Shown here piece after piece: positions 6,662 through 15,129 of a DNA stretch of 42,595 bases (positions are counted from its first letter, which is position 1; every line of letters begins with the position of its first letter). The position numbers and the translations under genes are program-made. Location: the NCBI GenBank assembly GCA_041676645.1, contig JBAYRO010000023.1, positions 1-42,595 of the forward strand, given 5' to 3'. This DNA is from JAMLIN01 sp041676645 (GTDB taxonomy: Bacteria > Pseudomonadota > Gammaproteobacteria > Burkholderiales > Burkholderiaceae_E). The notes beneath the pieces are model-generated. The model was not told the origin of the DNA, made no database searches, and saw only the letters and a list, made by a program, of their open reading frames with translations.

Positions 6662-7204
6662 ATGATGTCTCGCTTCCAGCAACGTTATCGTGAAGAGATC
6701 GCTCCCGCACTGGTCAAGCAGTTCGGGTACGCGTCGATCATGCAGGCCCCCCGTGTCGAGAAGATCACTCTCAACATGGGCGTGGGCCAGGCCGTGGCCG
6801 ACAAGAAGGTGCTCGAGAACGCCATGGCCGACATGACGCGGATCGCCGGCCAGAAGCCGGTCGTGACCAAGGCGCGCAAGGCGATCGCGGGTTTCAAGAT
6901 CCGCGAGGGCTATCCGATCGGGTGCATGGTGACCCTGCGCGGCGTGCGCATGTACGAGTTCCTCGATCGCCTGGTCACGATCGCCTTCCCGCGGGTGCGC
7001 GACTTCCGGGGCGTGTCCGGCCGGGCCTTCGATGGCCGGGGCAACTACAACATCGGTGTGAAGGAGCAGATCATCTTCCCCGAGATCGAGTACGACAAGG
7101 TCGACGCCGTGCGAGGGCTGAACATCAGCATCACGACGACGGCCAGGACCGACGAGGAAGCCAAGGCCTTGCTGGCTGCCTTCAACTTCCCGTTCCGCAA
7201 CTGA
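6662..7204 (+). CDS. rplE: 50S ribosomal protein L5
   Basis: L5 (180 aa) binds 5S rRNA and contacts P-site tRNA. The segments ALVKQFGYASIMQAPRVEK, ITLNMGVGQAV and KARKAIAGFKIREGYPIGC are typical, and the C-terminus ends with AAFNFPFRN. GAGAGGAA precedes two consecutive ATG codons (6662, 6665); either may be used. Length matches the family. Confidence 0.97.
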   Translation: MMSRFQQRYREEIAPALVKQFGYASIMQAPRVEKITLNMGVGQAVADKKVLENAMADMTRIAGQKPVVTKARKAIAGFKIREGYPIGCMVTLRGVRMYEFLDRLVTIAFPRVRDFRGVSGRAFDGRGNYNIGVKEQIIFPEIEYDKVDAVRGLNISITTTARTDEEAKALLAAFNFPFRN

Positions 7205-7213
7205 GGTGAACAA

Positions 7214-7519
7214 GTGGCGAAGCTCTCCCTGATCAATCGCGAGATGAAGCGCGCCCGGACGGTCAAGAAGTTTGCCGCCAAGCGCGCCGCCCTCAAGGCG
7301 ATCATCGACGACCAGTCGAAGTCCGACGACGAGCGTTTCGAAGCGCGCCTTGCGCTGCAGGCGCTGCCGCGCGACGCAAGCCCTTCGCGGCTGCGCAATC
7401 GTTGCGAAATCACCGGCCGGCCGCGCGGTGTCTATCGCAAATTCGGCCTCGGTCGTAACAAGCTGCGTCAGGCCGCCATGAATGGCGAGATTCCCGGCGT
7501 GATCAAGGCGAGCTGGTAG
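7214..7519 (+). CDS. rpsN: 30S ribosomal protein S14, zinc-independent form
   Basis: S14 (101 aa) sits in the 30S head. It starts at GTG 7214 after GAGGTGAACAA. The C-terminal block LRNRCEITGRPRGVYRKFG is diagnostic. It is the long form without the CxxC zinc ribbon (only one cysteine), unlike the 61-aa zinc version of Gram-positives. rpsH follows after 13 bases. Confidence 0.96.
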   Translation: MAKLSLINREMKRARTVKKFAAKRAALKAIIDDQSKSDDERFEARLALQALPRDASPSRLRNRCEITGRPRGVYRKFGLGRNKLRQAAMNGEIPGVIKASW

Positions 7520-7532
7520 GAAGGAACCAACG

Positions 7533-7928
7533 ATGAGCATGAGCGATCCCATCGCCGACATGTTCACGCGCATTCGCAATGCACAGCGCGTCGAAAAGAT
7601 GTCGGTGTCGATGCCGTCGTCGAAACTCAAAGTCGCGATCGCCAAGGTCCTGAAGGACGAAGGCTATATCGACGGCTTCGAGGTCAAGACGAACGGTCCC
7701 AAGAGCGAGCTCGAAGTCCAGCTTCGCTACTACGCAGGTCGTCCCGTGATCGAGCGCCTCGAGCGGATCTCGCGTCCCGGCCTGCGCATCTACCGGGGTC
7801 GCGATGCCCTGCCGAAGGTCATGGATGGCCTCGGCGTGGCGATCGTCACGACCTCGCGAGGCGTGATGACCGATCGCCATGCCCGCGCCACCGGCGTCGG
7901 TGGCGAAGTCATCGGCTACGTGTCCTAA
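7533..7928 (+). CDS. rpsH: 30S ribosomal protein S8
   Basis: S8 (131 aa) binds helix 21 of 16S rRNA; in E. coli it also represses the spc operon by binding near rplE. The start SMSDPIADMFTRIRNAQ and the C-terminus GVAIVTTSRGVMTDRHAR mark it. Its neighbours are rpsN and rplF at short spacing. The enterobacterial S8 operator position (rplX-rplE) here is only a 56-base spacer, in which I could not recognise the S8-binding fold by eye. Confidence 0.97.
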   Translation: MSMSDPIADMFTRIRNAQRVEKMSVSMPSSKLKVAIAKVLKDEGYIDGFEVKTNGPKSELEVQLRYYAGRPVIERLERISRPGLRIYRGRDALPKVMDGLGVAIVTTSRGVMTDRHARATGVGGEVIGYVS

Positions 7929-7938
7929 GGAGTTCGAG

Positions 7939-8472
7939 ATGTCCCGAATCGGACGCATGCCGATCCCGGTGCCCAGCGGCGTCGAGATCAAGCTGGGCCA
8001 GGACGAGGTATCGGTCAAGGGTCCCAAGGGTTCGCTGGTGCAGCGGCTCAATCCGCTCGTCAAGCTCGAGCAGGAAGGTGGCGAGCTGCGGCTGAGCCCG
8101 GCCGACGAATCACGCGAGGCGAACGCCATGAGCGGCACCTTCCGCGCCCTCATCGCCAACATGGTGCATGGCGTGTCGACTGGCTTCGAGCGCCGGCTGT
8201 CGCTGGTCGGCGTCGGCTACCGGGCCCAGGCCCAGGGGCAGAACCTCAACCTCTCGCTCGGCTTCTCGCATCCGGTGGTGCACAAGATGCCCGAGGGCGT
8301 GAAGGTGGAATGCCCGACCCAGACCGAGGTCGTGATCCTCGGCCCCGACAAGCAGGTGGTCGGGCAGGTTGCCGCCGAACTGCGCGCCTATCGTCCGCCC
8401 GAGCCCTACAAGGGCAAGGGGGTCAGGTATGTCGGCGAGCATGTTGCGCTCAAGGAAACCAAGAAGAAATAA
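7939..8472 (+). CDS. rplF: 50S ribosomal protein L6
   Basis: L6 (177 aa) lies near the factor-binding site. The start SRIGRMPIPVPSGVEI and the C-terminal block RPPEPYKGKGVRY are family signatures. The ATG at 7939 follows AAGGAGTTCGAG; an open extension back to 7879 overlaps rpsH and is rejected. A 71-base spacer of unusual CA-rich composition follows. Confidence 0.97.
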   Translation: MSRIGRMPIPVPSGVEIKLGQDEVSVKGPKGSLVQRLNPLVKLEQEGGELRLSPADESREANAMSGTFRALIANMVHGVSTGFERRLSLVGVGYRAQAQGQNLNLSLGFSHPVVHKMPEGVKVECPTQTEVVILGPDKQVVGQVAAELRAYRPPEPYKGKGVRYVGEHVALKETKKK

Positions 8473-8483
8473 CGGCTTGGCGA

Positions 8484-8532
8484 ACGCACATACAAGTACG
8501 CACATAGAGCACGCACAGTACAGCAAGCACAG
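8484..8532 (+). repeat. Degenerate CA-rich direct repeat in the rplF-rplR spacer
   Basis: Units ACGCACATACAAGT (8484-8497), ACGCACATAGAGC (8498-8510), ACGCACAGTACAGC (8511-8524) and a weaker AAGCACAGG (8525-8533) follow head to tail with a period of 13-14 bases. The composition differs sharply from the surrounding GC-rich coding sequence. It lies in the leader just before rplR. Confidence 0.55.
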
Positions 8533-8543
8533 GATATTCGACG

Positions 8544-8909
8544 ATGGACAAGAAGCAGACCCGCCTGCGCCGTGCCCGCCAGACGCGCCTCAAGGCCCGC
8601 GAGCTGCGCACGAATCGGCTCTCGGTATTTCGCTCGAACGCGCACATCTACGCGAACATCTTCAGTTTCGATGGCGCGCAGGTGCTGGTCTCGGCCTCGA
8701 CCGCCGAGGCCGACGTCCGTTCGAAACTCACCGGTGGCCACGGCCAGGGTGGCAATTCGGAAGCCGCCAAGCTGGTCGGCCAGCGGCTTGCCGAGAAGGC
8801 GCTGCAGGCCGGCATCGAGAACGTTGCATTCGACCGCTCGGGCTACCGTTTCCACGGCCGGGTGAAGGCGCTGGCCGAAGCGGCCCGCGAAGCCGGCCTG
8901 AAGTTCTGA
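8544..8909 (+). CDS. rplR: 50S ribosomal protein L18
   Basis: L18 (121 aa) binds 5S rRNA with L5. The basic N-terminus KKQTRLRRARQTRLKARE, the segment LSVFRSNAHIYANIF and the C-terminal FDRSGYRFHGRVKALAEAAR are diagnostic. There is only a weak Shine-Dalgarno (ACAGGATATTCGACG) before the ATG, unusual for this cluster. The preceding CA-rich repeat may leave the leader unstructured. Confidence 0.96.
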   Translation: MDKKQTRLRRARQTRLKARELRTNRLSVFRSNAHIYANIFSFDGAQVLVSASTAEADVRSKLTGGHGQGGNSEAAKLVGQRLAEKALQAGIENVAFDRSGYRFHGRVKALAEAAREAGLKF

Positions 8910-8933
8910 GCCGGCCCGATACAGGATCAAGTC

Positions 8934-9452
8934 ATGGCTAGAATTCAAGCACGAATTGGCAGCGAGGAACGCGACGACGGCCTTCGCGAGAAGATGATCG
9001 GTGTCAACCGCGTCACCAAGGTCGTCAAGGGCGGCCGGGTGCTCGGCTTCGCCGCCCTGGCGGTGGTCGGCGACGGCGATGGCCGCATCGGCATGGGCAA
9101 GGGCAAGTCGCGCGAGGTGCCGGTGGCGGTGCAGAAGGCGATGGACGAGGCCCGCCGCAAGATGATCAAGGTTCCGCTGCGCAACGGCACGCTGCACCAC
9201 CGGGTGGTCGGTCGCCATGGCGCCGCCGAAGTCTTCGCCGCGCCGGCGCCCGAAGGCACCGGCATCATTGCGGGCGGTCCGATGCGCGCCGTCTTCGAAG
9301 TCATGGGCATCTCCAGCGTGGTTGCCAAGAGCCATGGCTCGAGCAATCCCTACAACATCGTGCGCGCCACCCTGAACGCCCTCGCCCAGGTGAACACCCC
9401 GGCCGAGATCGCGGCCAAGCGTGGCAAGTCGGTCGAGGAGATCCTCGGCTGA
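8934..9452 (+). CDS. rpsE: 30S ribosomal protein S5
   Basis: S5 (172 aa) contributes to the mRNA entry channel and to decoding accuracy. The block VNRVTKVVKGGRVLGFAAL (residues about 23-41), the GKGKSREVPVAV loop and APAPEGTGIIAGGPMRAV are characteristic. It starts at ATG 8934. A 56-base spacer with an 18-bp GC-rich palindrome separates it from rpmD. Confidence 0.97.
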   Translation: MARIQARIGSEERDDGLREKMIGVNRVTKVVKGGRVLGFAALAVVGDGDGRIGMGKGKSREVPVAVQKAMDEARRKMIKVPLRNGTLHHRVVGRHGAAEVFAAPAPEGTGIIAGGPMRAVFEVMGISSVVAKSHGSSNPYNIVRATLNALAQVNTPAEIAAKRGKSVEEILG

Positions 9453-9508
9453 GCGTTTGCACGCGGCCGGCCATGGCCGGCCAGGCGGCAATCGAGCGGA
9501 GAGAAGTC

Positions 9509-9688
9509 ATGAGCAAGAAGACATTGAAAGTCACCCTGGTCCGGAGCCCGATCGGCACCAAGGCCGGCCACCGCGCGACGGTACTCGGTCTGGGGCTCAA
9601 GAAGATCAACCAGACCCGGGAACTCGAGGACACCCCGGCGGTGCGCGGCATGATCAATACCGTGTCCTACCTCGTCCGGGTGGACTGA
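9509..9688 (+). CDS. rpmD: 50S ribosomal protein L30
   Basis: L30 (59 aa) is a small globular 50S protein. The segments LKVTLVRSPIGTKAGHRA and LGLKKINQTRELEDTPAVRG match the family. The ATG at 9509 follows GGAGAGAAGTC; the 12-codon open extension upstream is not conserved. It is followed by rplO after 17 bases. Confidence 0.95.
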   Translation: MSKKTLKVTLVRSPIGTKAGHRATVLGLGLKKINQTRELEDTPAVRGMINTVSYLVRVD

Positions 9689-9705
9689 GGAATCAAGGAA
9701 CTGCT

Positions 9706-10137
9706 ATGCGACTCAACAACCTGAAGCCGGCAGCCGGCGCCAAGAACGCACCCAAGCGGGTCGGCCGCGGCATCGGTTCGGGCCTGGGCAAGACCGCCAC
9801 GCGGGGCCACAAGGGCCTGAAATCGCGCTCCGGCGGCTCGCCCGCGGTCGGATTCGAGGGCGGCCAGATGCCGATGCACCGGCGCCTGCCCAAGCGTGGC
9901 TTCACCTCGCGAACCGCGGGTGACACGGCCGAGGTGCGCCTGAGCGAACTCGCCCTGATCGAAGCCAGCGAGATCGACCTGCTGGCGCTCAAGCAGGCCC
10001 GCATCGTGCCGCAACTGGCCAAGGCCGCCAAGCTGATCCTCTCGGGTACGGTCGACCGCCCGCTGACCCTCAAGGGCATCGCGGCGACCAAGGGTGCCCG
10101 TGCGGCCATCGAGGCGGCCGGCGGCAAGCTGGACTGA
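9706..10137 (+). CDS. rplO: 50S ribosomal protein L15
   Basis: L15 (143 aa) has a long basic N-terminal extension buried in 23S rRNA. The start RLNNLKPAAGAKNAPKRVGR, the GIGSGLGKTATRGHKG block and GGQMPMHRRLPKRGF are diagnostic. AAGGAACTGCT precedes the ATG at 9706. secY follows after 22 bases. Confidence 0.96.
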   Translation: MRLNNLKPAAGAKNAPKRVGRGIGSGLGKTATRGHKGLKSRSGGSPAVGFEGGQMPMHRRLPKRGFTSRTAGDTAEVRLSELALIEASEIDLLALKQARIVPQLAKAAKLILSGTVDRPLTLKGIAATKGARAAIEAAGGKLD

Positions 10138-10159
10138 ACGGAAGGATCGAAGGCAAGCC

Positions 10160-11497
10160 GTGGCGACGAAATCTACATCGGCTCTCGCGAGCGCAGGCAA
10201 GTCGGGCGACCTGCGTCGCCGGCTCGTGTTCCTGGCGCTCGCGCTCGTCGTCTATCGGCTCGGAACGCACATCCCGGTCCCGGGCATCGACCCCGGCGAG
10301 CTCTCGAAGCTGTTCCAGAGCCAGCAGGGCGGCGTGCTCGGGATGTTCAACATGTTCTCGGGCGGTGCCCTGGAGCGTTTCTCGATCTTCGCGCTGGGGA
10401 TCATGCCGTACATCTCGGCATCGATCATCATGCAGCTGCTTACCGTCGTGGTGCCCAAGCTCGAGGCGCTCAAGAAGGAGGGCGAAGCCGGTCGTCGGCA
10501 GATCACCAAGTACACCCGGTACTTCACCCTGGCCCTGTCGACCTTCCAGGCGATCGGCATCTCGGTGGCGCTGGAATCCCAGCCCGGGCTGGTGCTCGAC
10601 CCCGGCCTGACATTCCGCTTCATGACCATCGTGTCGCTGGTGACCGGCTCGATGTTCCTGATGTGGCTCGGCGAGCAGATCACCGAGCGTGGGCTCGGCA
10701 ACGGGATCTCGCTCATCATCTTCGCCGGCATCGTGGCGGGGCTGCCGAGCGCGATCGGCGGCATGGGCGAGCTCGTGCGCACCGGTTCGCTGAGCAGCTT
10801 CATCGCACTGATCATCGTCGTGCTGGTGGTGCTGGTCACCGCGTTCTGTGTCTTCGTCGAGCGGGGGCAGCGCAAGATCACCGTCAACTACGCCAAACGA
10901 CAGGTGGGCAACCGCATCTACGGCGGCAATTCCTCGCACCTGCCGCTGAAGCTGAACATGTCGGGCGTGATTCCGCCGATCTTCGCTTCGTCGATCATCC
11001 TGTTCCCGGCCACCATCGCCCAGTGGTTCACCTCCGGCGACAGCGACAGCATGGCGGTGAACTGGCTGCGCGACGTCGCGGCGATGCTCTCGCCGGGCCA
11101 GCCGATCTACATCCTGATGTACGCCCTGGCGATCATCTTCTTCTGCTTCTTCTACACGGCGCTGGTCTTCAACAGCCGCGAGACCGCCGACAACCTGAAG
11201 AAGAGCGGGGCCTTCGTCCCCGGGATCCGTCCCGGCGACCAGACCGCCCGCTACATCGACAAGATCCTGATGCGACTGACCCTGGCGGGAGCGATCTACA
11301 TCACCGCGGTGTGCCTGCTGCCGGAGTTCATGATCCTCGAGTGGAACGTGCCCTTCTATTTCGGCGGCACTTCGCTCCTGATCATCGTGGTCGTCGCGAT
11401 GGATTTCATGGCCCAGGTGCAGGCCTACATGATGTCGCACCAGTACGAGAGCCTGATGCGCAAGGCGAATGCGAAGGGATTCGGCAGCAGCAGCTGA
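10160..11497 (+). CDS. secY: Preprotein translocase channel subunit SecY
   Basis: SecY (445 aa) is the protein-conducting pore of the inner membrane, working with SecE, SecG and the SecA motor. The GTG start at 10160 (product beginning MATKSTSALASAGKSGDL) follows GAAGGATCGAAGGCAAGCC. The plug and TM2 region GGALERFSIFALGIMPYISA, the loop NYAKRQVGNRIYGG and the C-terminal cytosolic loop FVPGIRPGDQTARYID are visible, as are about ten hydrophobic segments. It lies in the usual place at the end of the spc block. infA, which often follows secY in betaproteobacteria, is absent; rpmJ comes 23 bases later. Confidence 0.97.
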   Translation: MATKSTSALASAGKSGDLRRRLVFLALALVVYRLGTHIPVPGIDPGELSKLFQSQQGGVLGMFNMFSGGALERFSIFALGIMPYISASIIMQLLTVVVPKLEALKKEGEAGRRQITKYTRYFTLALSTFQAIGISVALESQPGLVLDPGLTFRFMTIVSLVTGSMFLMWLGEQITERGLGNGISLIIFAGIVAGLPSAIGGMGELVRTGSLSSFIALIIVVLVVLVTAFCVFVERGQRKITVNYAKRQVGNRIYGGNSSHLPLKLNMSGVIPPIFASSIILFPATIAQWFTSGDSDSMAVNWLRDVAAMLSPGQPIYILMYALAIIFFCFFYTALVFNSRETADNLKKSGAFVPGIRPGDQTARYIDKILMRLTLAGAIYITAVCLLPEFMILEWNVPFYFGGTSLLIIVVVAMDFMAQVQAYMMSHQYESLMRKANAKGFGSSS

Positions 11498-11520
11498 GCA
11501 AGGATGAGTCGAGGTAAATC

Positions 11521-11634
11521 ATGAAAGTAATGGCATCGGTGAAGAAGCTTTGCCGCCACTGCAGGATCATCAAGCGCAACGGTGTGGTTCGCGTGATCTG
11601 CAGCGACCCGCGCCACAAGCAGCGCCAGGGTTGA
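11521..11634 (+). CDS. rpmJ: 50S ribosomal protein L36, zinc-binding form
   Basis: A 37-codon gene, the shortest in the cluster. It reads MKVMASVKKLCRHCRIIKRN and continues to end in HKQRQG, essentially the E. coli sequence. The zinc ligands C11, C14, C27 and H32 are all present, so this is the zinc-containing (C+) form. It lies between secY and rpsM, as in gammaproteobacteria. Confidence 0.95.
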   Translation: MKVMASVKKLCRHCRIIKRNGVVRVICSDPRHKQRQG

Positions 11635-11656
11635 AGCACACAGTAGAGGACGATCA

Positions 11657-12022
11657 ATGGCACGTATTGCGGGCATCAACATTCCCGATCGGCAGCACGC
11701 CGAAATCGGTCTGACGGCGATCTACGGCATCGGCCGCACCCGCGCCCGCGCGATCTGCGTCGCCGCGGGGATTCCGTTCGACAAGAAGATCAAGGATCTC
11801 AACGACGCCGAGCTCGAGCGGCTGCGCGATGGCATCGGTGCGTTCACCGTCGAGGGCGATCTGCGCCGCGAGGTGTCGATGTCGATCAAGCGCCTGATGG
11901 ATCTGGGCTGCTATCGCGGCATGCGCCATCGTCGCGGCCTGCCGACGCGCGGCCAGCGCACCCGCACCAACGCGCGTACCCGCAAGGGGCCGCGTCGCGC
12001 CGGCGTCGCACTGAAGAAATAA
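11657..12022 (+). CDS. rpsM: 30S ribosomal protein S13
   Basis: S13 (121 aa) forms the head bridges to the 50S subunit and touches P-site tRNA. The start ARIAGINIPDRQHAEIGLTA, the helix-two-turn-helix region GIGRTRARAICVAAGI and the basic C-terminus TNARTRKGPRRAG are diagnostic. In E. coli the S4-binding pseudoknot lies just before rpsM; here only 22 bases separate it from rpmJ, leaving no room for such a leader. Confidence 0.97.
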   Translation: MARIAGINIPDRQHAEIGLTAIYGIGRTRARAICVAAGIPFDKKIKDLNDAELERLRDGIGAFTVEGDLRREVSMSIKRLMDLGCYRGMRHRRGLPTRGQRTRTNARTRKGPRRAGVALKK

Positions 12023-12035
12023 GCGGAGATCATCA

Positions 12036-12434
12036 ATGGCACGTGGTTCGCAGGGCGCCCAGCGCGTCCGCAAGAAGGTCAGGAAGAACGTTTCGGACGG
12101 CATTGCGCACGTCCATGCGTCCTTCAACAACACCATCATCACGATCACCGACCGCCAGGGCAACGCGCTTGCCTGGGCGACTTCCGGTGGTGCGGGCTTC
12201 AAGGGATCGCGCAAGTCGACGCCGTTCGCCGCGCAGGTCGCGGCCGACGCCGCCGGTCGTGTGGCCCAGGATTGCGGGATCAAGAACCTCGAGGTCCAGA
12301 TCAAGGGCCCGGGCCCGGGGCGGGAATCCTCGGTGCGGGCACTCAATGCGCTGGGCATCAAGATCCTGTCGATCTCCGACGTCACGCCGATTCCGCACAA
12401 CGGCTGCCGTCCGCCGAAGAAGCGTCGCATCTGA
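12036..12434 (+). CDS. rpsK: 30S ribosomal protein S11
   Basis: S11 (132 aa) lies on the 30S platform near the mRNA exit. The blocks VSDGIAHVHASFNNTIITIT, GPGPGRESSVRALNA and the C-terminal PIPHNGCRPPKKRR are signatures of the family. It starts 13 bases after rpsM. A 172-base spacer with several hairpins separates it from rpsD. Confidence 0.97.
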   Translation: MARGSQGAQRVRKKVRKNVSDGIAHVHASFNNTIITITDRQGNALAWATSGGAGFKGSRKSTPFAAQVAADAAGRVAQDCGIKNLEVQIKGPGPGRESSVRALNALGIKILSISDVTPIPHNGCRPPKKRRI

Positions 12435-12448
12435 GCGACGGCATCGTG

Positions 12449-12587
12449 GGGTGCTGCCCGGCACCCCGGCCCGCCCTCGGGCGGGCATTGGCATTTTCCG
12501 GGCTTGAAGACCACCGTTCGCCCACGCACCCGCCATCACGATGGCCGGGGCGTCCAGAAGGGCGGACTAACCGCGACGCACGTCGCG
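12449..12587 (+). promoter_or_regulatory. Hairpin-rich spacer upstream of rpsD
   Basis: Four perfect inverted repeats: 12449-12455 with 12462-12468 (6-base loop), 12470-12477 with 12480-12487, 12533-12538 with 12541-12546, and 12572-12578 with 12581-12587. The first two are followed by ATTGGCATTTT and could end or attenuate transcription from rpsK; the last lies just before the rpsD ribosome binding site. S4, the rpsD product, is an operon regulator in E. coli, so an S4-responsive leader is possible but unproven. No clear -10 box was found. Confidence 0.4.
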
Positions 12588-12606
12588 TAAGAATCGAGGA
12601 AACGAA

Positions 12607-13227
<621 letters not shown>

Positions 13228-13243
13228 CCAGGAGGGAAACCGA

Positions 13244-14233
13244 ATGCAGACTGCCATGCTCAAGCCACGCATCGTTGAGGTCGAGCAACTCGGGGCCTCG
13301 CATGCCCGGGTCGTGATGGAGCCGTTCGAACGCGGCTTCGGTCACACGCTCGGCAACGCGCTGCGTCGCGTCCTCCTGTCCTCGATGATCGGCTATGCGC
13401 CGACCGAGGTGCAGATCGCCGGGGTCGTGCACGAGTACTCGACCATCGACGGTGTTCGCGAGGATGTCGTCGAACTGCTGCTCAACCTGAAGGGAGTCGT
13501 CTTCAAGCTGCACAATCGTGACGAGGTCTTCCTGACCCTGCGCAAGGAGAGCGCCGGCCCCGTCACCGCGTCCGACATCGATCTGCCGCACGACGTCGAG
13601 CTCGTCAATCCCGACCATGTCATCGCGACCCTCACCGAGGGCGGCAAGCTCGACATGTCGATCAAGGTCGAGCGCGGTCGCGGCTATGTTCCGGGCACGA
13701 TGCGCGACATGCTCGAGACCAAATCGATCGGCCGGGTGGTGCTCGATGCCTCGTTCTCGCCGATCCGGCGGGTCAGCTACGTCGTCGAGAGCGCCCGGGT
13801 CGAGCAGCGTACCGACCTCGATCGCCTGATCGTCGATGTCGAGACCAACGGCGTGATCACGCCCGAGGATGCGGTGCGCCAGTCGGCCAGGATCCTGGTC
13901 GAGCAGCTTTCGGTGTTCGCGGCGCTCGAGGGCGGCGAGCAGGCGCCCGAGCCGGTGGGCGCGCCCGGCGTGCGCGGCGGCCCGCCGATCGATCCGGTGC
14001 TGCTGCGCCCGGTCGACGACCTCGAGCTCACCGTGCGCTCGGCCAATTGCCTGAAGGCCGAGAACATCTACTACATCGGCGACCTGATCCAGCGTACCGA
14101 GAACGAACTGCTCAAGACGCCCAACCTCGGGCGCAAATCGCTGAACGAGATCAAGGAAGTGCTCGCTTCGCGCGGGCTGACGCTGGGCATGCGCCTGGAG
14201 AACTGGCCCCCGGCCGGTCTCGAGCGTCCCTGA
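13244..14233 (+). CDS. rpoA: RNA polymerase alpha subunit
   Basis: Alpha (329 aa) dimerises to seed the RNA polymerase core; its C-terminal domain binds UP elements and activators. The N-terminal domain carries PFERGFGHTLGNALRRVLL and the loop HEYSTIDGVREDVVELLLNL. The C-terminal domain, from about residue 250, contains LTVRSANCLKAENIYYIGDL and TPNLGRKSLNEIKEVLASRG with the usual helix-hairpin-helix. CAGGAGGGAAACCGA precedes the ATG. It lies between rpsD and rplQ, the standard alpha operon order. Confidence 0.98.
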   Translation: MQTAMLKPRIVEVEQLGASHARVVMEPFERGFGHTLGNALRRVLLSSMIGYAPTEVQIAGVVHEYSTIDGVREDVVELLLNLKGVVFKLHNRDEVFLTLRKESAGPVTASDIDLPHDVELVNPDHVIATLTEGGKLDMSIKVERGRGYVPGTMRDMLETKSIGRVVLDASFSPIRRVSYVVESARVEQRTDLDRLIVDVETNGVITPEDAVRQSARILVEQLSVFAALEGGEQAPEPVGAPGVRGGPPIDPVLLRPVDDLELTVRSANCLKAENIYYIGDLIQRTENELLKTPNLGRKSLNEIKEVLASRGLTLGMRLENWPPAGLERP

Positions 14234-14252
14234 TCGATAGAGGAATTTCACC

Positions 14253-14636
14253 ATGCGTCATCGTCACGGACTCCGGAAGCTCAACCGCACCACCGCGCAT
14301 CGCATCGCGATGCTGCGCAACATGAGCAATTCGCTCCTGCTCCATGAGCAGATCAAGACCACCTTGCCCAAGGCCAAGGAGCTGCGCCGCGTCGTCGAGC
14401 CGCTCATCACACTGGGCAAGAAGCCGTCGCTGGCCAACCGGCGCCTGGCTTTCGATCGCCTGCGCGATCGCGACATGGTGGTCAAGATCTTCGACGAACT
14501 CGGGCCGCGCTACGCCAATCGCAATGGCGGCTACCTGCGCATCCTCAAGTTCGGCTTCCGCCAGGGTGACAACGCCCCGATGGCGATCGTCGAGCTGATG
14601 GACCGTCCGGACCAGGAAGAGGCCACGCAAGCCTGA
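14253..14636 (+). CDS. rplQ: 50S ribosomal protein L17
   Basis: L17 (127 aa) lies near the tunnel exit. The start RHRHGLRKLNRTTAHRIAML and the segment LLLHEQIKTTLPKAKELRR are diagnostic; the C-terminal FGFRQGDNAPMAIVELMDR completes the core. It is the last gene of the ribosomal supercluster and is followed by terminator hairpins. Confidence 0.97.
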   Translation: MRHRHGLRKLNRTTAHRIAMLRNMSNSLLLHEQIKTTLPKAKELRRVVEPLITLGKKPSLANRRLAFDRLRDRDMVVKIFDELGPRYANRNGGYLRILKFGFRQGDNAPMAIVELMDRPDQEEATQA

Positions 14637-14654
14637 GCGCTTCGCGCGACTCGC

Positions 14655-14713
14655 GACCCGCCATCGGCGGGTCACATGAAACGCCCGACGGCATCGCGCC
14701 GCTCGGGCGTTTC
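14655..14713 (+). terminator. Tandem terminator hairpins closing the alpha operon
   Basis: Hairpin one pairs 14655-14662 with 14666-14673 (8 bp, loop ATC). Hairpin two pairs 14678-14688 with 14703-14713 (11 bp), with an inner 4-bp stem. The arms end in GTTTC, giving only a short T run. The position directly after rplQ supports the end of the ribosomal transcript. Confidence 0.7.
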
Positions 14714-14765
14714 GCATTGGGCCGCGATCATCGTGGAGCGCGGCATCGGCAGCCAGGAGGTCGAA

Positions 14766-15119
14766 ATGGCATCGTCAGGACTCACGCCATCGGTAATGTT
14801 AGTGCTCACCAATGTGCCGGATGAAGCAAGCGCCGACCTGATCGAGCGCACGCTGCTCGAGGAAGGACTCGTCGCCTGCATCAACCGCCTGCCTGAAGTA
14901 AGCTCCCGCTATCACTGGGACGGCCGTATCGAGGAGGCGCGGGAGATTCCATTGCTCTGCAAGACGATCGAGGCGCGCTATGTCGAACTCGAGCGACGCC
15001 TGTCGGAGCTCCACCCCTACGATGTGCCGGAGATCATCGCCTGGCACCCGGCGCGCGTGAGCACGGCCTACGCGGCCTGGGTCGCGCAGTGCTGCGCGGC
15101 ACCGCCGAAGCTCGTGTAG
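14766..15119 (+). CDS. cutA: CutA1-type divalent cation tolerance protein
   Basis: CutA1 (117 aa) is a very stable trimer with a ferredoxin-like fold; mutants of E. coli cutA are copper sensitive, but its biochemical role is unsettled. The N-terminal strand VMLVLTNVPDEASADLIERT, the central EEGLVACINRLPEVSSRYHW and the C-terminal LHPYDVPEIIAWHPARV are the family core. The ATG at 14766 has CAGGAGGTCGAA upstream; an earlier in-frame ATG at 14676 lies inside the terminator and is rejected. In many betaproteobacteria cutA is followed by dsbD, which is missing here. Confidence 0.93.
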   Translation: MASSGLTPSVMLVLTNVPDEASADLIERTLLEEGLVACINRLPEVSSRYHWDGRIEEAREIPLLCKTIEARYVELERRLSELHPYDVPEIIAWHPARVSTAYAAWVAQCCAAPPKLV

Positions 15120-15129
15120 GCGTCAAACC

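Noticed and set aside
8484..8532. CRISPR-like array
   Set aside because: Units are too short, touch one another and lack unique spacers.
9465..9482. Perfect 18-bp palindrome GGCCGGCCATGGCCGGCC in the rpsE-rpmD spacer
   Set aside because: Striking, but made of GC words common in this genome and with no loop or T run; too little to call a site.
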